The notes beneath the pieces were generated by a model that saw only the letters and a program-made list of their open reading frames with translations, had not been told where the DNA came from and made no database searches. From contig JALHSP010000109.1 of assembly GCA_022865305.1 (NCBI GenBank), positions 1-64,000 on the forward strand: a stretch of DNA of 64,000 bases, in the 5' to 3' direction. Below, in pieces: positions 1 to 10,180 of the stretch (the first letter of the stretch is position 1; each line of letters begins with the position of its first letter). The position numbers and the translations under genes were made by a program. The stretch is from Bacteroidales bacterium. GTDB taxonomy: Bacteria > Bacteroidota > Bacteroidia > Bacteroidales > VadinHA17.

Positions 1-1
1 A

Positions 2-82
2 AAGATTGCTTTGGAAGGGTGCCAAGCATCTATCGATGCGAATACGGCATCACCTAAAAGCAATCTTTTGATGCAAACTTAA
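2..82 (+). CDS. C-terminal end of an unidentified gene entering from the left edge
   Basis: An open frame runs in from the window edge and stops with TAA at 80-82, giving 26 residues that end in SNLLMQT. I do not recognise the family. It is in a different frame from the ADP-ribosylglycohydrolase remnant that follows, so it is probably the tail of a separate upstream gene. It could also be a chance open frame because it is short. Confidence 0.3.
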   Translation, partial: KIALEGCQASIDANTASPKSNLLMQT

Positions 83-114
83 ATAATATTTGTAGAGTAT
101 TGACATAAATTTAT

Positions 115-1017
115 TTGGAAATTAACGGTATAACTCTTGAAGATAAATGGGGAGATGTTGATATATGTGGTGCGGGCGATCCATTTAATATTGACGCAAA
201 ACTAAATGGTGCATATATTGTAATGGGACTTTTATATGGAGAAGGCGATCCATTGAAGACTCTCGAAATTTCTACCCGCTGTGGTCAGGATTCGGACTGT
301 AATCCATCCAATGCCCTCGCAGTTTTAGGTGTAATAAAAGGATTCAGCAATCTTCCGGATGACATGAAAGACGGAATCAAAGCAATTAGCGATTCAACAT
401 TCATTAATACAAATTACTCATTCAACAAAGCTGTAGAAAGTACTTATAATTATGCTATAGGATTCATTAAAGAAAATGATGGTAAAGTAACCAGGGAAAA
501 ATTGAGGATCAAAGTACAAAAGCCGGTTCCGCTCAAGTTTGAAGTTGCCTTCCCCGATATGGTTTACGACAGGACGGTATCTGTTTTTGATAAGGATGGA
601 TTCATATTAAAGGGTGCCTGGAAGAAACATACAATCCTATCTGGACAGAGCCGTGAACCACGCGACCAGGCAATGGTATCAGGGAAAGCAGGCGACGAGT
701 TGATTATTAAATTTGAAGGCACAGGGATTTCACTTAACGGAAACTGGTTCAGGGATGGAGGCAGGGCAGACATTTATCTTGATAACCAGATGCACCGAAC
801 CATTGATACCTATTATTATTTCAGCAGCCAACAACATTCAAATGTGAGCCTGTGGCACGCGACCGGTTTACAGTCAGGTCAACATACTGTAAAGTTGGTG
901 GTCAGAGGAGAAAAACGTCCTGAATCGGATGGAACCAGTGTTTATATCACAGGAGTTATTATTTTCAAGACAGCTTCAAAAAAGAATGAAAACTGGAAAT
1001 TTTCATTTGAGGAATAA
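115..1017 (+). pseudogene. 5'-truncated ADP-ribosylglycohydrolase-family gene with C-terminal beta-sandwich domain
   Basis: The first 120 residues match the C-terminal half of the ADP-ribosylglycohydrolase/crystallin-J1 fold: a helix NGAYIVMGLLYGEGD, then GQDSDCNPSNA, which is the second metal-binding Asp motif (usually GGDTDT). The N-terminal half, which carries the first metal site (GDxxG and TDDT type motifs), is absent. Stops at 55-57 and 106-108 close the frame upstream, and the only start is a TTG at 115. Residues about 150-290 form a separate domain that looks like a galactose-binding-type beta sandwich (GISLNGNWFRDGGRADIYLD, then HTVKLVVRGEK). The product cannot be catalytic as it stands. 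It precedes a sugar transporter gene, which fits a former nucleoside or ribose salvage pair. Truncation is seen directly; the family call rests on motif recognition. Confidence 0.7.
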
Positions 1018-1029
1018 TATTGTAAAAAA

Positions 1030-1059
1030 TGCCTAAAGTGCCTGGAGTGCCTAAAGTAC
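1030..1059. repeat. Short tandem intergenic repeat (TGCCTAAAG / TGCCTGGAG)
   Basis: Three near-copies of a ten-base unit (tgcctaaag, tgcctggag, tgcctaaag) lie between the truncated gene and the transporter. A degenerate antisense echo (actttagctcactttaaac) follows at about 1109-1127. The function is unknown. Confidence 0.45.
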
Positions 1060-1138
1060 TTATAGTTATTTCCACTATTTAAATCTCTTTTTTAACTTTA
1101 AGTACTCCAAACTTTAGCTCACTTTAAACTTAAAGGAT

Positions 1139-2137
1139 ATGTTTATACCTCAATCTTATTCGCTGGCAGTTATACTCTGCATCGTAACAATGCTCTGCTG
1201 GGGCTCGTGGGGTAATACCCAGAAGCTGGCAGGCAGATCATGGCGCTTTGAACTCTTTTACTGGGATTATGTGATCGGCATACTCCTCTTCTCTTTACTG
1301 CTCGGTTTTACTCTCGGCAGCTTCGGTGAGGAGGGCAGGGGTTTCGTTGCTGACATAAGACAAGCTGATTCAAAAAGTATTTTCAATTCGTTTCTCGGTG
1401 GTGTAATATTTAATGCGTCGAATATCCTGCTTGTCGCGGCTATGGCAATAGCAGGCATGTCGGTTGCGTTTCCGGTTGGTGTGGGAATAGCTCTTGCGCT
1501 TGGAGTGATTTTGAACTATATATTTGCACCAAAAGGTGATCCAATTATTCTTTTTGCCGGAGTAGCTCTTATTGTGGCTGCAATAATAATTGATGCCCTG
1601 GCTTATAAAAAACACAGTGCTTCACAGCAGAAAGTATCCGGTAAGGGTATTATTCTTTCAGTTGCAGCAGGGATTCTGATGTCACTCTTTTATCGTTTTG
1701 TCGCCAGTTCGATGGCAACGGATTTTGCTACTCCCGAAGCCGGAAAGCTTACCCCTTATTCTGCTGTCTTCTTCTTTGCAATCGGTGTAGTGATTAGCAA
1801 TTTTCTGTTCAACTATATATTTATGAAGAAACCCGTTGAGGGAGAACCTCTTTCTTTAAGTGATTATACAAAAGGAAGCTTTAGAGTTCACCTTACCGGG
1901 ATTCTCGGTGGTGTAATCTGGAACATCGGAATGTCGATGAGCATAATCGCTTCAGGGAAGGCTGGATTTGCTATTTCTTATGGACTTGGCCAGGGAGCAA
2001 CACTTATTGCAGCTCTCTGGGGTGTTTTTATCTGGAAAGAATTCAAAGGAGCATCAAAACCAGTTAATACTTTGATCCTCTTAATGTTCCTTGCATACCT
2101 TGCAGGACTTGCCCTGCTGGTTTATGCGGGAGCATAA
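1139..2137 (+). CDS. GRP/DMT-superfamily sugar transporter
   Basis: The product is a very hydrophobic 332-residue protein with about ten predicted membrane helices and no signal peptide. It starts with a helix holding WGSWGNTQKLAG and contains FPVGVGIALALGVILNYI and GGVIWNIGMSMSIIAS, which resemble the repeated halves of glucose/ribose porters of the drug/metabolite transporter superfamily (GRP and RhaT relatives). It would sit in the inner membrane and probably imports a monosaccharide or nucleoside-derived sugar; the substrate cannot be read from the sequence. The neighbouring ADP-ribosylglycohydrolase remnant suggests ribose or nucleoside salvage. The gene is convergent with the citrate synthase gene, 26 bases away. 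Confidence 0.75.
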   Translation: MFIPQSYSLAVILCIVTMLCWGSWGNTQKLAGRSWRFELFYWDYVIGILLFSLLLGFTLGSFGEEGRGFVADIRQADSKSIFNSFLGGVIFNASNILLVAAMAIAGMSVAFPVGVGIALALGVILNYIFAPKGDPIILFAGVALIVAAIIIDALAYKKHSASQQKVSGKGIILSVAAGILMSLFYRFVASSMATDFATPEAGKLTPYSAVFFFAIGVVISNFLFNYIFMKKPVEGEPLSLSDYTKGSFRVHLTGILGGVIWNIGMSMSIIASGKAGFAISYGLGQGATLIAALWGVFIWKEFKGASKPVNTLILLMFLAYLAGLALLVYAGA

Positions 2138-2163
2138 TATCACGCAGAAATGCAGAGGCATGG

Positions 2164-3522
2164 TCACCGTTTATTAATAGGAGTGTACTCTTTCCTTCCA
2201 TAAACATTTTTAAAGGCAGGTCGAATGATTCTTTTTGCCGAGAAAGTAAGTTCTTCTATACGGTGTGCACACCATCCGGAAACTCTTGCAATTGCAAATA
2301 GTGGAGTATAAAGCTCCTTTGATATATCAAGACAGGTGTAAACAAATCCGGAATAAAAATCAATATTAATACAGACCACCTTTGTTGATTTTTCTCCTTT
2401 AAATACTCTGAAAACCTCAGGTGTAATTCTTTCAACCAGTGAGTAAAGTTCAAATTCTTCAAGACGGCCTTTTTCTATTGCCAGTTCTCTTGCTTTTGCC
2501 TTTAAAATTGCAGCCCTGGGATCAGAAATAGTATAAACAGCGTGCCCGATACCATATATCTTACCTGAAAAATCATTTGCTTTCTTATTAAGGATCTTCA
2601 GTAGATACTCCTTCACTTCTTCCTCACTTGTCCAGTCCTTTACATTGATTTTCATATTTTCCATCATTTCCAGAACTCTCACATTTGCTCCTCCATGTAA
2701 TGGCCCTTTTAATGATCCTATAGCGGAGGTAACGGCAGAATAAATATCTGTTTCCGAAGAGCTGGTTACCCTCATAGTAAAGGTGGAATTATTACCACCT
2801 CCATGTTCCGCGTGAAGGACAAGCATGAGATCGAGCAAATCAGCTTCAAGTTTTGAATAACCTTTACTTTCGCCTTTGATTAAATAGAGAAAATTTTCAG
2901 ATGGACTCAGGTTGGGCTGCGGATGACGGATGGATAAAGTCTTTCCCTTATAAAGGTGCCTTAATGCCTGATATGAATATGCAACAATTGTCGGAAATTT
3001 TGCAATAATATTTAAAGACTGCTTAATCATGTTATCCAGAGAGATATTATCAGGCTTATCATCAAGAGTATACAATCCCAGCACCGATCTTGCAAGGATA
3101 TTAAGCACATCCTTTCCTTTCATTGATAATATCATGTCTTTTACAAAATCATCTGGTAAAGAGCGTAAAGAAGCCATGTGTTCAGAAAACTCCATCAACT
3201 CATCTTTTGTGGGAAGATGACCGGTTAATAAAAGGTAAACAGTTTCATAAAAACCATGCCGGTTTTCTTTTTGAAACCCCATAGTAATATCTTCAATATC
3301 AATCCCCCTGTAAAACAATTTCCCGGGGATAGCCACAACTTTTCCATCTTCTTTCTCATAGCCTACAACATCACCGATGTTGGTTAATCCGACCAGAACA
3401 CCCGTCCCATCAGAGTTACGCAGTCCACGTTTAACATCGAATTTCTCAAATAATGTATTTTCAATCTGGCATGATTCTCTTACCGCTTTCTCCAACTTTG
3501 TAAAGAAATTATTATCTTCCAT
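2164..3522 (-). CDS. gltA: Citrate synthase
   Basis: Citrate synthase condenses oxaloacetate and acetyl-CoA. The 452-residue length is normal for the eukaryote-like form found in Bacteroidota. The three active-site residues are visible: His about 240 in LHAEHGGGNNS, His about 327 in GIGHAVY, and Asp about 388 in NIDFYSG. The oxaloacetate-binding region RVSGWCAHRIEE is near the C terminus. It is the last gene of the block proB-proA-acn-icd-gltA, 28 bases after icd, so it is probably co-transcribed with them. A 2-methylcitrate synthase activity cannot be excluded by sequence, but the aconitase and isocitrate dehydrogenase neighbours favour citrate. Confidence 0.95.
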   Translation of the reverse strand: MEDNNFFTKLEKAVRESCQIENTLFEKFDVKRGLRNSDGTGVLVGLTNIGDVVGYEKEDGKVVAIPGKLFYRGIDIEDITMGFQKENRHGFYETVYLLLTGHLPTKDELMEFSEHMASLRSLPDDFVKDMILSMKGKDVLNILARSVLGLYTLDDKPDNISLDNMIKQSLNIIAKFPTIVAYSYQALRHLYKGKTLSIRHPQPNLSPSENFLYLIKGESKGYSKLEADLLDLMLVLHAEHGGGNNSTFTMRVTSSSETDIYSAVTSAIGSLKGPLHGGANVRVLEMMENMKINVKDWTSEEEVKEYLLKILNKKANDFSGKIYGIGHAVYTISDPRAAILKAKARELAIEKGRLEEFELYSLVERITPEVFRVFKGEKSTKVVCINIDFYSGFVYTCLDISKELYTPLFAIARVSGWCAHRIEELTFSAKRIIRPAFKNVYGRKEYTPINKR

Positions 3523-3550
3523 AAGATTTGATTTTTGTGATTTTTTAAGT

Positions 3551-4813
3551 TTAAATGTATGAGACTATTGCATCTGCAAATTCTGATGTCTTTAAAAGAG
3601 TAGCATTCTCCATCAAACGATGAAAATCATATGTTACCTTTTTGCTCTGAATAGCATTTCCCAGCCCTTTATAGATACTTTCAGCTGCTTCTTCCCATCC
3701 AATATAGTCAAACATAAGAGCACCTGACAGAATCACTGATCCCGGATTAACCTTATCCTGATTAGCATATCTGGGTGCTGTTCCATGTGTTGCTTCAAAA
3801 ATTGCATGCCCTGTTTCAAAATTAATATTAGCACCCGGGGCAATGCCAATGCCTCCGACCATAGCTGCAAGAGCATCGGAAATGTAGTCCCCGTTAAGGT
3901 TCAGAGTAGCAATGACAGAATAATCTGATGGCCTGGTCAATATCTGCTGAAGGAAGGCATCAGTTATGATATCCTTAATTATTACCTTTCCTTCTGTTTC
4001 TGCTGTTTTCAACGTTTTCTGTGCCGATTCCTCGCCAACCTCATCTGAAATACATTTATATTGTTCCCAGGTAAAAACATCTTTCCCGAATTCCCTTTCA
4101 GCAAGCGCATATCCCCATTTCATGAATGCTCCTTCAGTGAATTTCATTATGTTTCCTTTGTGGACAAGCGTTACTGAAGGGAGTCTCCTTTCAATGGCAA
4201 ACCTGATTGCCTGCCTTACAAGACGTTCGGTCCCTTCAACTGATACCGGCTTTATTCCCAGAGAAGATGAATCCGGGAAGCGGATCGATGTTACACCCAT
4301 CTCATTAATAAGGAATTTCTTAAGCTTTTCAGTAGGAGGTTCACCATTCATAAACTCGATACCTGCATAAATATCTTCAGTGTTCTCCCTGAAAATGTAC
4401 ATGTGTACATTTTCAGGCTTTTTGACCGGGCTCGGCACGCCCTGAAAATAGCGGACCGGCCGGTAGCAGGTATAGAGGTCAAGTTCATGGCGCAATGCAA
4501 CATTTAAAGAACGCATCCCCTCACCTACTGGGGTTGTCAGCGGACCTTTAATACCTACAATATAATCCCTGAAACTTTGTAAAGTCTCCTCCGGGAGCCA
4601 GTTCCCAGTCGCATGGAAAGCTTTTTCACCTGCAAGAACCTCTTTCCAGGTTATTTTCCTTTTCCCGCTGTATGATTTATTTACTGCTGCATCAAAAACA
4701 CGAACCGATGCTCTCCAGATATCTGGTCCGGTTCCGTCACCTTCAATAAACGGGATTATTGGATCATCGGGAACCTTCAGCTTTCCATTAACCATTGTAA
4801 TTTTTTCACCCAT
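3551..4813 (-). CDS. icd: NADP-type isocitrate dehydrogenase
   Basis: This enzyme oxidatively decarboxylates isocitrate to 2-oxoglutarate. The 420 residues match the bacterial homodimeric Icd family: [12 protein letters not shown] near residue 23, the substrate loop [18 protein letters not shown] with Ser about 102 at the position phosphorylated in E. coli Icd, [15 protein letters not shown], and a cofactor loop [20 protein letters not shown]. The ATG overlaps the last eight bases of the aconitase gene (ATGGGTGA), a sign of translational coupling. A second possible start lies six codons downstream. With acn and gltA it forms the oxidative branch from acetyl-CoA to glutamate. Confidence 0.95.
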   Translation of the reverse strand: MGEKITMVNGKLKVPDDPIIPFIEGDGTGPDIWRASVRVFDAAVNKSYSGKRKITWKEVLAGEKAFHATGNWLPEETLQSFRDYIVGIKGPLTTPVGEGMRSLNVALRHELDLYTCYRPVRYFQGVPSPVKKPENVHMYIFRENTEDIYAGIEFMNGEPPTEKLKKFLINEMGVTSIRFPDSSSLGIKPVSVEGTERLVRQAIRFAIERRLPSVTLVHKGNIMKFTEGAFMKWGYALAEREFGKDVFTWEQYKCISDEVGEESAQKTLKTAETEGKVIIKDIITDAFLQQILTRPSDYSVIATLNLNGDYISDALAAMVGGIGIAPGANINFETGHAIFEATHGTAPRYANQDKVNPGSVILSGALMFDYIGWEEAAESIYKGLGNAIQSKKVTYDFHRLMENATLLKTSEFADAIVSYI

Positions 4814-7079
4814 TGTGCTTATGATTTTTTCTGATAATATTTAAAGCACTTCCTGCCTTTAACCACAATATTTGTTTTTTATTGTAAGAATGATCTACAT
4901 GGAACTCTTCATCAGTGCCATCCTTATGGTTAAGCCTGACATTTAACTGACTGCCGTGTGAGAATCTTTCCAGTCCGATAATGTCAATTCTGTCATCCTC
5001 TCTGATTTTTTCATAATCAGCACTATAGGCGAATGTCATTATTAACACACCCTGCTTTTTCAGATTTGTTTCATGAATACGGGCAAAAGATTTTGCTAAA
5101 ATTGCCTTTACCCCAAGAAACCTGGGTTCCATAGCTGCATGTTCGCGTGAAGAACCTTCTCCAAAATTATCTTCACCTATAACAATTGAACCAAATCCAT
5201 TATCACGGTAACATCTTGCTACCTGAGGAACCGGTTCATATTTCCCTGACAGAAGATTAAGAACTGAATCGGTTTTTTCATTAAAATAATTGATTGCCCC
5301 GATCATATAATTATCAGAGATGTTCTCGAGATGTCCGCGATATTTCAACCACACTCCAGCCATTGAGATATGATCAGTTGTACATTTGCCTTTCACTTTT
5401 ATAAGTACCGGCATATTATGAAAATCTGGCTCATTAAACTCATTGAAAGGCCTGATCAGCTGCAACCTCTCAGAACCGGGGGAGATTTTTATCTCAACCT
5501 TTGTTTTGTCGAACGAAGGCTTTTGATAACCATTTATTAATTCGTTAAAATCATGCTGAGGAAGAGCTTGTCCCTCCGGTTCCGTTAATTTCATTTTTTC
5601 ACCATCGGAATTAATAAGTAAATCTTCCATGGGATTAAATGTAAGATCTCCCGCTACAGAAATAGCAGTGACTATTTCAGGAGATGCCACAAAAGCATGT
5701 GTATTTGGATTTCCATCAGCTCTTTTTGAGAAATTTCTGTTAAATGAATGGATAATGGTATTAATTCTCGTGTTATTGCTGTCGTTCCTGTTCCATTGTC
5801 CAATACATGGGCCGCAGGCATTCGCAAAAATTTTACCTCCTGCTTTTCTGAACAGATCCATAAATCCGGCATCCTCTGCAATGGCCTTTATTCTTTCTGA
5901 TCCAGGAATAATTATAAATTCAGACCGGAGACTCAGCTTTTCAGATAATGCGTTTTTAACTACTGATGCAGCTCTTGAAATATCTTCATATGAAGAATTG
6001 GTGCACGATCCGATAAGTCCTGCATCTACTTTTACAGGCCATCCGTGTTTTTCGGCTTCCCTCTTCATTTGTGATATCGGAATAGCACGGTCGGGAGTAA
6101 ATGGTCCGTTAATATATGGTTCAAGTGATGAAAGATTGATTTCATAATACTTGTCAAAATACAAAGCCGGATTGGCATAAACCTCATGGTCTCCTGTAAG
6201 ATGATCTCTGTGACTGCAGGCAAGTTCAGCCACCTCCATCCTGTCTGTAGAAGAAAGGTAATCTGACATTGATTTGTCAAAGCTAAAAACCGAACAAGTG
6301 GCACCTGTCTCTGCGCCCATATTGCAAATTGTTGCTTTACCGGTACATGATAATGATTCGGCCCCTTCCCCAAAGTATTCAATGATTGATCCTGTTCCTC
6401 CTTTCACGGTAAGCATCCCGGTCAGCTTAAGAATTATATCCTTTGCCGATGACCATCCATTGAGCTTCCCGGTTAGTTTTACCCCTATAAGACCCGGGAA
6501 TTTCAGTTCCCAGCTCATTCCTGTCATTACATCAACAGCATCAGCTCCTCCCACTCCTATAGCAAGCATTCCAAGTCCTCCTGCGGTAGGTGTATGGGAA
6601 TCTGTTCCTATCATCAACCCTCCTGGGAATGCATAGTTTTCCAGAATTACCTGATGGATTATCCCGGCACCCGGTTTCCAGAAACCAATATCATATTTGC
6701 TGCACGCCGAGCTGAGAAATTCATAAACTTCCCTGTTTATTTCAAGCGCTGATTTCAGGTCTGATTCTGCACCAGATCTTCCTGTGATCAGGTGATCGCA
6801 ATGAACAGATGAAGGAACTGAGACACGCTCCTTTTCCGTCACAATGAACTGCAGCAATGCCATTTGAGCAGTAGCATCCTGCATGGCAATACGGTCGGGT
6901 GCAAAGTCTGCATAGTCTGATCCACGGTTGATCCTTGTTATATGTGATTTTTCAGCAAGATGACTGTACAAAATTTTCTCACTTAATGTCAAAGGGCGCC
7001 CGAGGTACTTCCTGATTTCATCTATTTTTTCCGGAAGCGACTGATAAAAAGATTTAATAATATCAATATCAAAGCTCAT
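4806..7079 (-). CDS. acn: Aconitate hydratase (mitochondrial-like)
   Basis: A 757-residue [4Fe-4S] hydratase that interconverts citrate and isocitrate. The cluster ligands are present: Cys in [13 protein letters not shown] and two Cys in [13 protein letters not shown]. Other aconitase signatures are [21 protein letters not shown], the swivel-domain motif [11 protein letters not shown], and [19 protein letters not shown]. The length and the late swivel domain fit the mitochondrial-like type reported in Bacteroides rather than AcnB. It sits between proA (21-base gap) and icd (8-base overlap) on the same strand. There are no signs of damage. Confidence 0.95.
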   Translation of the reverse strand: MSFDIDIIKSFYQSLPEKIDEIRKYLGRPLTLSEKILYSHLAEKSHITRINRGSDYADFAPDRIAMQDATAQMALLQFIVTEKERVSVPSSVHCDHLITGRSGAESDLKSALEINREVYEFLSSACSKYDIGFWKPGAGIIHQVILENYAFPGGLMIGTDSHTPTAGGLGMLAIGVGGADAVDVMTGMSWELKFPGLIGVKLTGKLNGWSSAKDIILKLTGMLTVKGGTGSIIEYFGEGAESLSCTGKATICNMGAETGATCSVFSFDKSMSDYLSSTDRMEVAELACSHRDHLTGDHEVYANPALYFDKYYEINLSSLEPYINGPFTPDRAIPISQMKREAEKHGWPVKVDAGLIGSCTNSSYEDISRAASVVKNALSEKLSLRSEFIIIPGSERIKAIAEDAGFMDLFRKAGGKIFANACGPCIGQWNRNDSNNTRINTIIHSFNRNFSKRADGNPNTHAFVASPEIVTAISVAGDLTFNPMEDLLINSDGEKMKLTEPEGQALPQHDFNELINGYQKPSFDKTKVEIKISPGSERLQLIRPFNEFNEPDFHNMPVLIKVKGKCTTDHISMAGVWLKYRGHLENISDNYMIGAINYFNEKTDSVLNLLSGKYEPVPQVARCYRDNGFGSIVIGEDNFGEGSSREHAAMEPRFLGVKAILAKSFARIHETNLKKQGVLIMTFAYSADYEKIREDDRIDIIGLERFSHGSQLNVRLNHKDGTDEEFHVDHSYNKKQILWLKAGSALNIIRKNHKHNG

Positions 7080-7100
7080 ATAGTCTGACTCAATTTGTGT

Positions 7101-8348
7101 TTATTTTCGTATCTGACCATTACCTTCGATTATCCATTTGTACGTAGTAAGTTCTTCAAGTGCCATCGGACCCCTTGCATGTAGCTTCTGGGTTGAAATG
7201 CCTATTTCTGCGCCAAGTCCGAATTCAGCCCCGTCAGTAAATGCAGTTGAGGTATTGGAATAAACTGATGAAGCATCTACCTGATTGAAAAACAGATTTA
7301 TGCGCTCAGTACTTTCTGATATAATAGCCTCGCTGTGCTTTGAGCCATATTTTTCAATGTGTGCAAGTGCTTCCTCATATGTTCTGACAGTTTTCACTGC
7401 CATCTTATATGAGAGGAACTCCGTTCCAAATGAATCTTTCGTAGCTGCATGAAGCAGCTCCGATGGATACTTATCCTTTAATGCTTTGAATGCTTTTTTA
7501 TCAGCAAAAATCTCCACGTTCGATCTGGCACAGGGTTCCACAATGAATCCAAGATCTTCCAGACGCTTATCATGTATTATCAGGCAGTCGAGAGCATTAC
7601 AAACACTTACTCTCCTTGTCTTTGCATTATTTATTATATCCCTGCCTTTCCCTTTGTCACCAAATTCGTCAAAATATGTATGACATATTCCGGCGCCGGT
7701 TTCAATAACCGGGATGGTGGAATTTTTTCGGACAAAATCAATTAAGCCCTTACTGCCGCGGGGTATTAAAAGATCAACATATGCCCGGGCATTAAGTAAT
7801 TTTACAGTTTCGTCGCGATCCCCGGTCATAAGTGTCAGAATATCAGGACTAATATTAAATTTTCTCAAAACATTTCTGATAATAGTGACAATTGCTGAAT
7901 TTGAATTTATCGCCTCACTTCCCCCTTTGAGGATACAGGCATTGCCCGATTTCAGGCAAAGCGAAAACACATCAAATGTAACATTTGGCCTCGATTCATA
8001 AATAACACCCACAACCCCGAAAGGAACTGAGATTTTGGATATTTTCAATCCGTTCGGACGTATGTTTTCTGTCAGGATCCTGCCCAGGGGAGTTTTCATC
8101 CGGGCAACATTCATTATATCGGATGATATTCCTTTTATACGTTCGTGACTAAGCAGCAAGCGGTCATATCCAGGATTGCTTTTATCCAGTGAAGCAAGGT
8201 CCTTATTATTTTCAGCAATAATAAATTCTGAATTTTTTATTGCTTCCTCAGAGACCATAATAAGGATCTTGTCAATAGTTCCTGGATCGAGAGTATTTAA
8301 AGTCCGGCTTGCATTTAAAACATTTACAAATATGCGTGTAAGGTTCAT
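7101..8348 (-). CDS. proA: Glutamate-5-semialdehyde dehydrogenase (gamma-glutamyl phosphate reductase)
   Basis: ProA reduces gamma-glutamyl phosphate to glutamate semialdehyde, the second step to proline. ProA signatures seen are [47 protein letters not shown], the catalytic Cys region [16 protein letters not shown], and [16 protein letters not shown] at the C terminus. The open frame extends ten codons further to a TTG at 8378 that overlaps proB, but the ATG at 8348 is preferred because an AAAGGA ribosome-binding sequence precedes it. That gives 415 residues, normal for ProA, and a 26-base gap after proB. Confidence 0.94.
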   Translation of the reverse strand: MNLTRIFVNVLNASRTLNTLDPGTIDKILIMVSEEAIKNSEFIIAENNKDLASLDKSNPGYDRLLLSHERIKGISSDIMNVARMKTPLGRILTENIRPNGLKISKISVPFGVVGVIYESRPNVTFDVFSLCLKSGNACILKGGSEAINSNSAIVTIIRNVLRKFNISPDILTLMTGDRDETVKLLNARAYVDLLIPRGSKGLIDFVRKNSTIPVIETGAGICHTYFDEFGDKGKGRDIINNAKTRRVSVCNALDCLIIHDKRLEDLGFIVEPCARSNVEIFADKKAFKALKDKYPSELLHAATKDSFGTEFLSYKMAVKTVRTYEEALAHIEKYGSKHSEAIISESTERINLFFNQVDASSVYSNTSTAFTDGAEFGLGAEIGISTQKLHARGPMALEELTTYKWIIEGNGQIRK

Positions 8349-8374
8349 TTTAATTATCCTTTCTGCATTCAGGT

Positions 8375-9493
8375 TCAAACCTGAACACCATTTTTACTTT
8401 CCTCATTCACCACAAGGTAATCGTAATGTATAAAGGGTTTGCTTCGTTTATCACCAATACTCTCCTCAGCTATTTTTGAGTCATACTGAGATTTTCCTAA
8501 TCCGATACTATTCCCCTCTTTATCAAGAATTCTGATAATATCGCCACTTTTAAAAAAGCCTTCAATTTTTACTATTCCTATCATCAACAGACTTGTTGCC
8601 CTATTGTTCAGCAGTGCCTCCCTTGCCCCGTCATTAATATATACAGCTCCTCTGGCAAATGTATCGGAGTGAAAAAGCCACTTCTTTACACTTTTTATCT
8701 TGCTACTATTACCAATAAAATGAGTGAATGGTACATCCTTACCTCTTAAAATGTCAGTTACGATCGAGTCGCGGTTCCCATTGGCGATAAAGACATCTGT
8801 ACCCTCAGAGGCTATTTTCTTTGCTGTGGAACATTTAGTTAACATTCCACCTCTTCCAAATCCTGATTTTCCCGTTGAGATAAACTTTCTGATGTCATCA
8901 ACATCCGGTTTAATTTCTTTAATAATTTCTGCTTCAGGGCTGCCTGGTATACCATTATAAATTCCATCAACATTCGACAGAATGAAAAGAGCCTCACAAT
9001 CCATCAGAGAAGAAATCATACCTGACAATTCGTCATTGTCAGTAAACATTAGATCATTTATTGATATTGTATCATTTTCATTCACAATAGGCAGGACGCT
9101 GTTTTCAATCATTGCTGATATGCAGTTTTTCATGTTAAGGTAATGCCTGCGGTCTCTGAAGCTCTCCTTTGTTGCAAGAAGTTGTCCGGCATTGATACCG
9201 TATTTACTGAACAGGAACTGATATGTTGACATCAGTTTAACCTGACCAATTGCAGCCCAAATCTGTTTTGCTGATACAATGTTTGTTTTCTTCGACGGAG
9301 TTATTGAGCTTCTGCCGGCAGCGACTGCTCCCGACGAGATAAGTATTACTTCAAGGCCTTGTTTATTAAGAATTGCCACATCCTCAACAATTCGTAACAT
9401 CCTTCCGGTGTTAAGCGATCCATCACTTTGGGTAATGACATTACTTCCGACCTTAATTGCAATTTTATTATATCTCCATCCTGTTTTTTTCAA
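8375..9493 (-). CDS. proB: Glutamate 5-kinase with PUA domain
   Basis: ProB phosphorylates glutamate to start proline synthesis. An N-terminal amino-acid kinase domain shows [23 protein letters not shown], and [13 protein letters not shown]-terminal PUA domain begins near [14 protein letters not shown] and includes [16 protein letters not shown]. There is no ATG at the expected place. A TTG at 9493 gives the usual short N terminus, whereas the upstream ATG at 9571 adds 26 atypical residues and lies inside the neighbouring GH3 remnant. I prefer 9493 but it is not certain. First gene of the proB-proA-acn-icd-gltA run. Confidence 0.9.
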   Translation of the reverse strand: MKKTGWRYNKIAIKVGSNVITQSDGSLNTGRMLRIVEDVAILNKQGLEVILISSGAVAAGRSSITPSKKTNIVSAKQIWAAIGQVKLMSTYQFLFSKYGINAGQLLATKESFRDRRHYLNMKNCISAMIENSVLPIVNENDTISINDLMFTDNDELSGMISSLMDCEALFILSNVDGIYNGIPGSPEAEIIKEIKPDVDDIRKFISTGKSGFGRGGMLTKCSTAKKIASEGTDVFIANGNRDSIVTDILRGKDVPFTHFIGNSSKIKSVKKWLFHSDTFARGAVYINDGAREALLNNRATSLLMIGIVKIEGFFKSGDIIRILDKEGNSIGLGKSQYDSKIAEESIGDKRSKPFIHYDYLVVNEESKNGVQV

Positions 9494-9557
9494 TTTATTA
9501 CATTTTATGCTGATCTGAAAAAAATTTTGCGCAATATTAATAGAAAATGTGAATATA

Positions 9558-10180
9558 TTATAGCGAAACATGAGTTTTTTGAATAATCTGTTGCTTTTGC
9601 TTAATGCAAAATAAAAGCCAGATTTTAATCTTTAACGGAATATTGCTGAGGAACTCAGTATTAAAGGTTACCGGAAAGTGGATCGGATTGTGGAATGCTT
9701 TAACAGGAATTGTAACTTTCAGAGTTTCTCCTTTACTAACATTGACACGCTTAAATCCTTTCAATGCCTTTGCCGGGCGTTCAACTCTGGAATCAGGGAA
9801 ACTAACATAAAGTTGTGCTACTTCATCACTATCATAATTTCCGGTATTCTGAAGGTTAAATGTGATATTAGTCATTTCACCTTTTCCCAACACCTTCTTT
9901 TCAACTTTTAATCCTGAATATTTGAAGCTGGTGTAAGTCAGCCCGTAACCAAACGGGAACAATAGAGGATTCCTTTCAGAATTGTCGAGCATACCGAGTT
10001 TTAAAAGAACCCTGAGGTTACCGTAAATTGCTTCATCAATTTCCTTTTCTGTTATAAGTTTCGTATCCGTGCATCTTCAGAAAGGCGGGTATCCTGAAAA
10101 GTATATGTTTGTGCGCCGGAAATCAGGTGCACAAAAATCAGAAATAAACTGAAATTGATTCTTTTCATAAATATATTCAT
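9558..10180 (-). pseudogene. GH3 beta-glycosidase remnant with several large internal deletions
   Basis: Reading the minus strand, an intact start (ATG at 10180, or 10168) encodes a signal peptide followed by TYTFQDTRLSEDARIRNL, the normal beginning of a secreted GH3 enzyme, and then a stop. In another frame the sequence resumes with ITEKEIDEAIYGNLRVLLKLG, which belongs around residue 300 of GH3. After NSERNPL it jumps to LFPFGYGLTYTSFKYSGL, which belongs around residue 600, then runs through the fibronectin III-like domain (EVAQLYVSFPDSRVERPAKA) and loses its proper C terminus after VTIPVKAF. Both the catalytic Asp and acid/base regions are gone. The start overlaps the GH78 stop codon (ATGA), showing it was the last gene of that operon. 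Confidence 0.8.

Noticed and set aside
5629-6147. A 172-residue plus-strand open frame inside acn
   Set aside because: It is the antisense shadow of the well conserved aconitase and has no recognisable motif.
9493-9571. ATG start of proB at 9571
   Set aside because: The added residues do not resemble ProB and overlap the GH3 remnant; the TTG at 9493 gives the usual N terminus.
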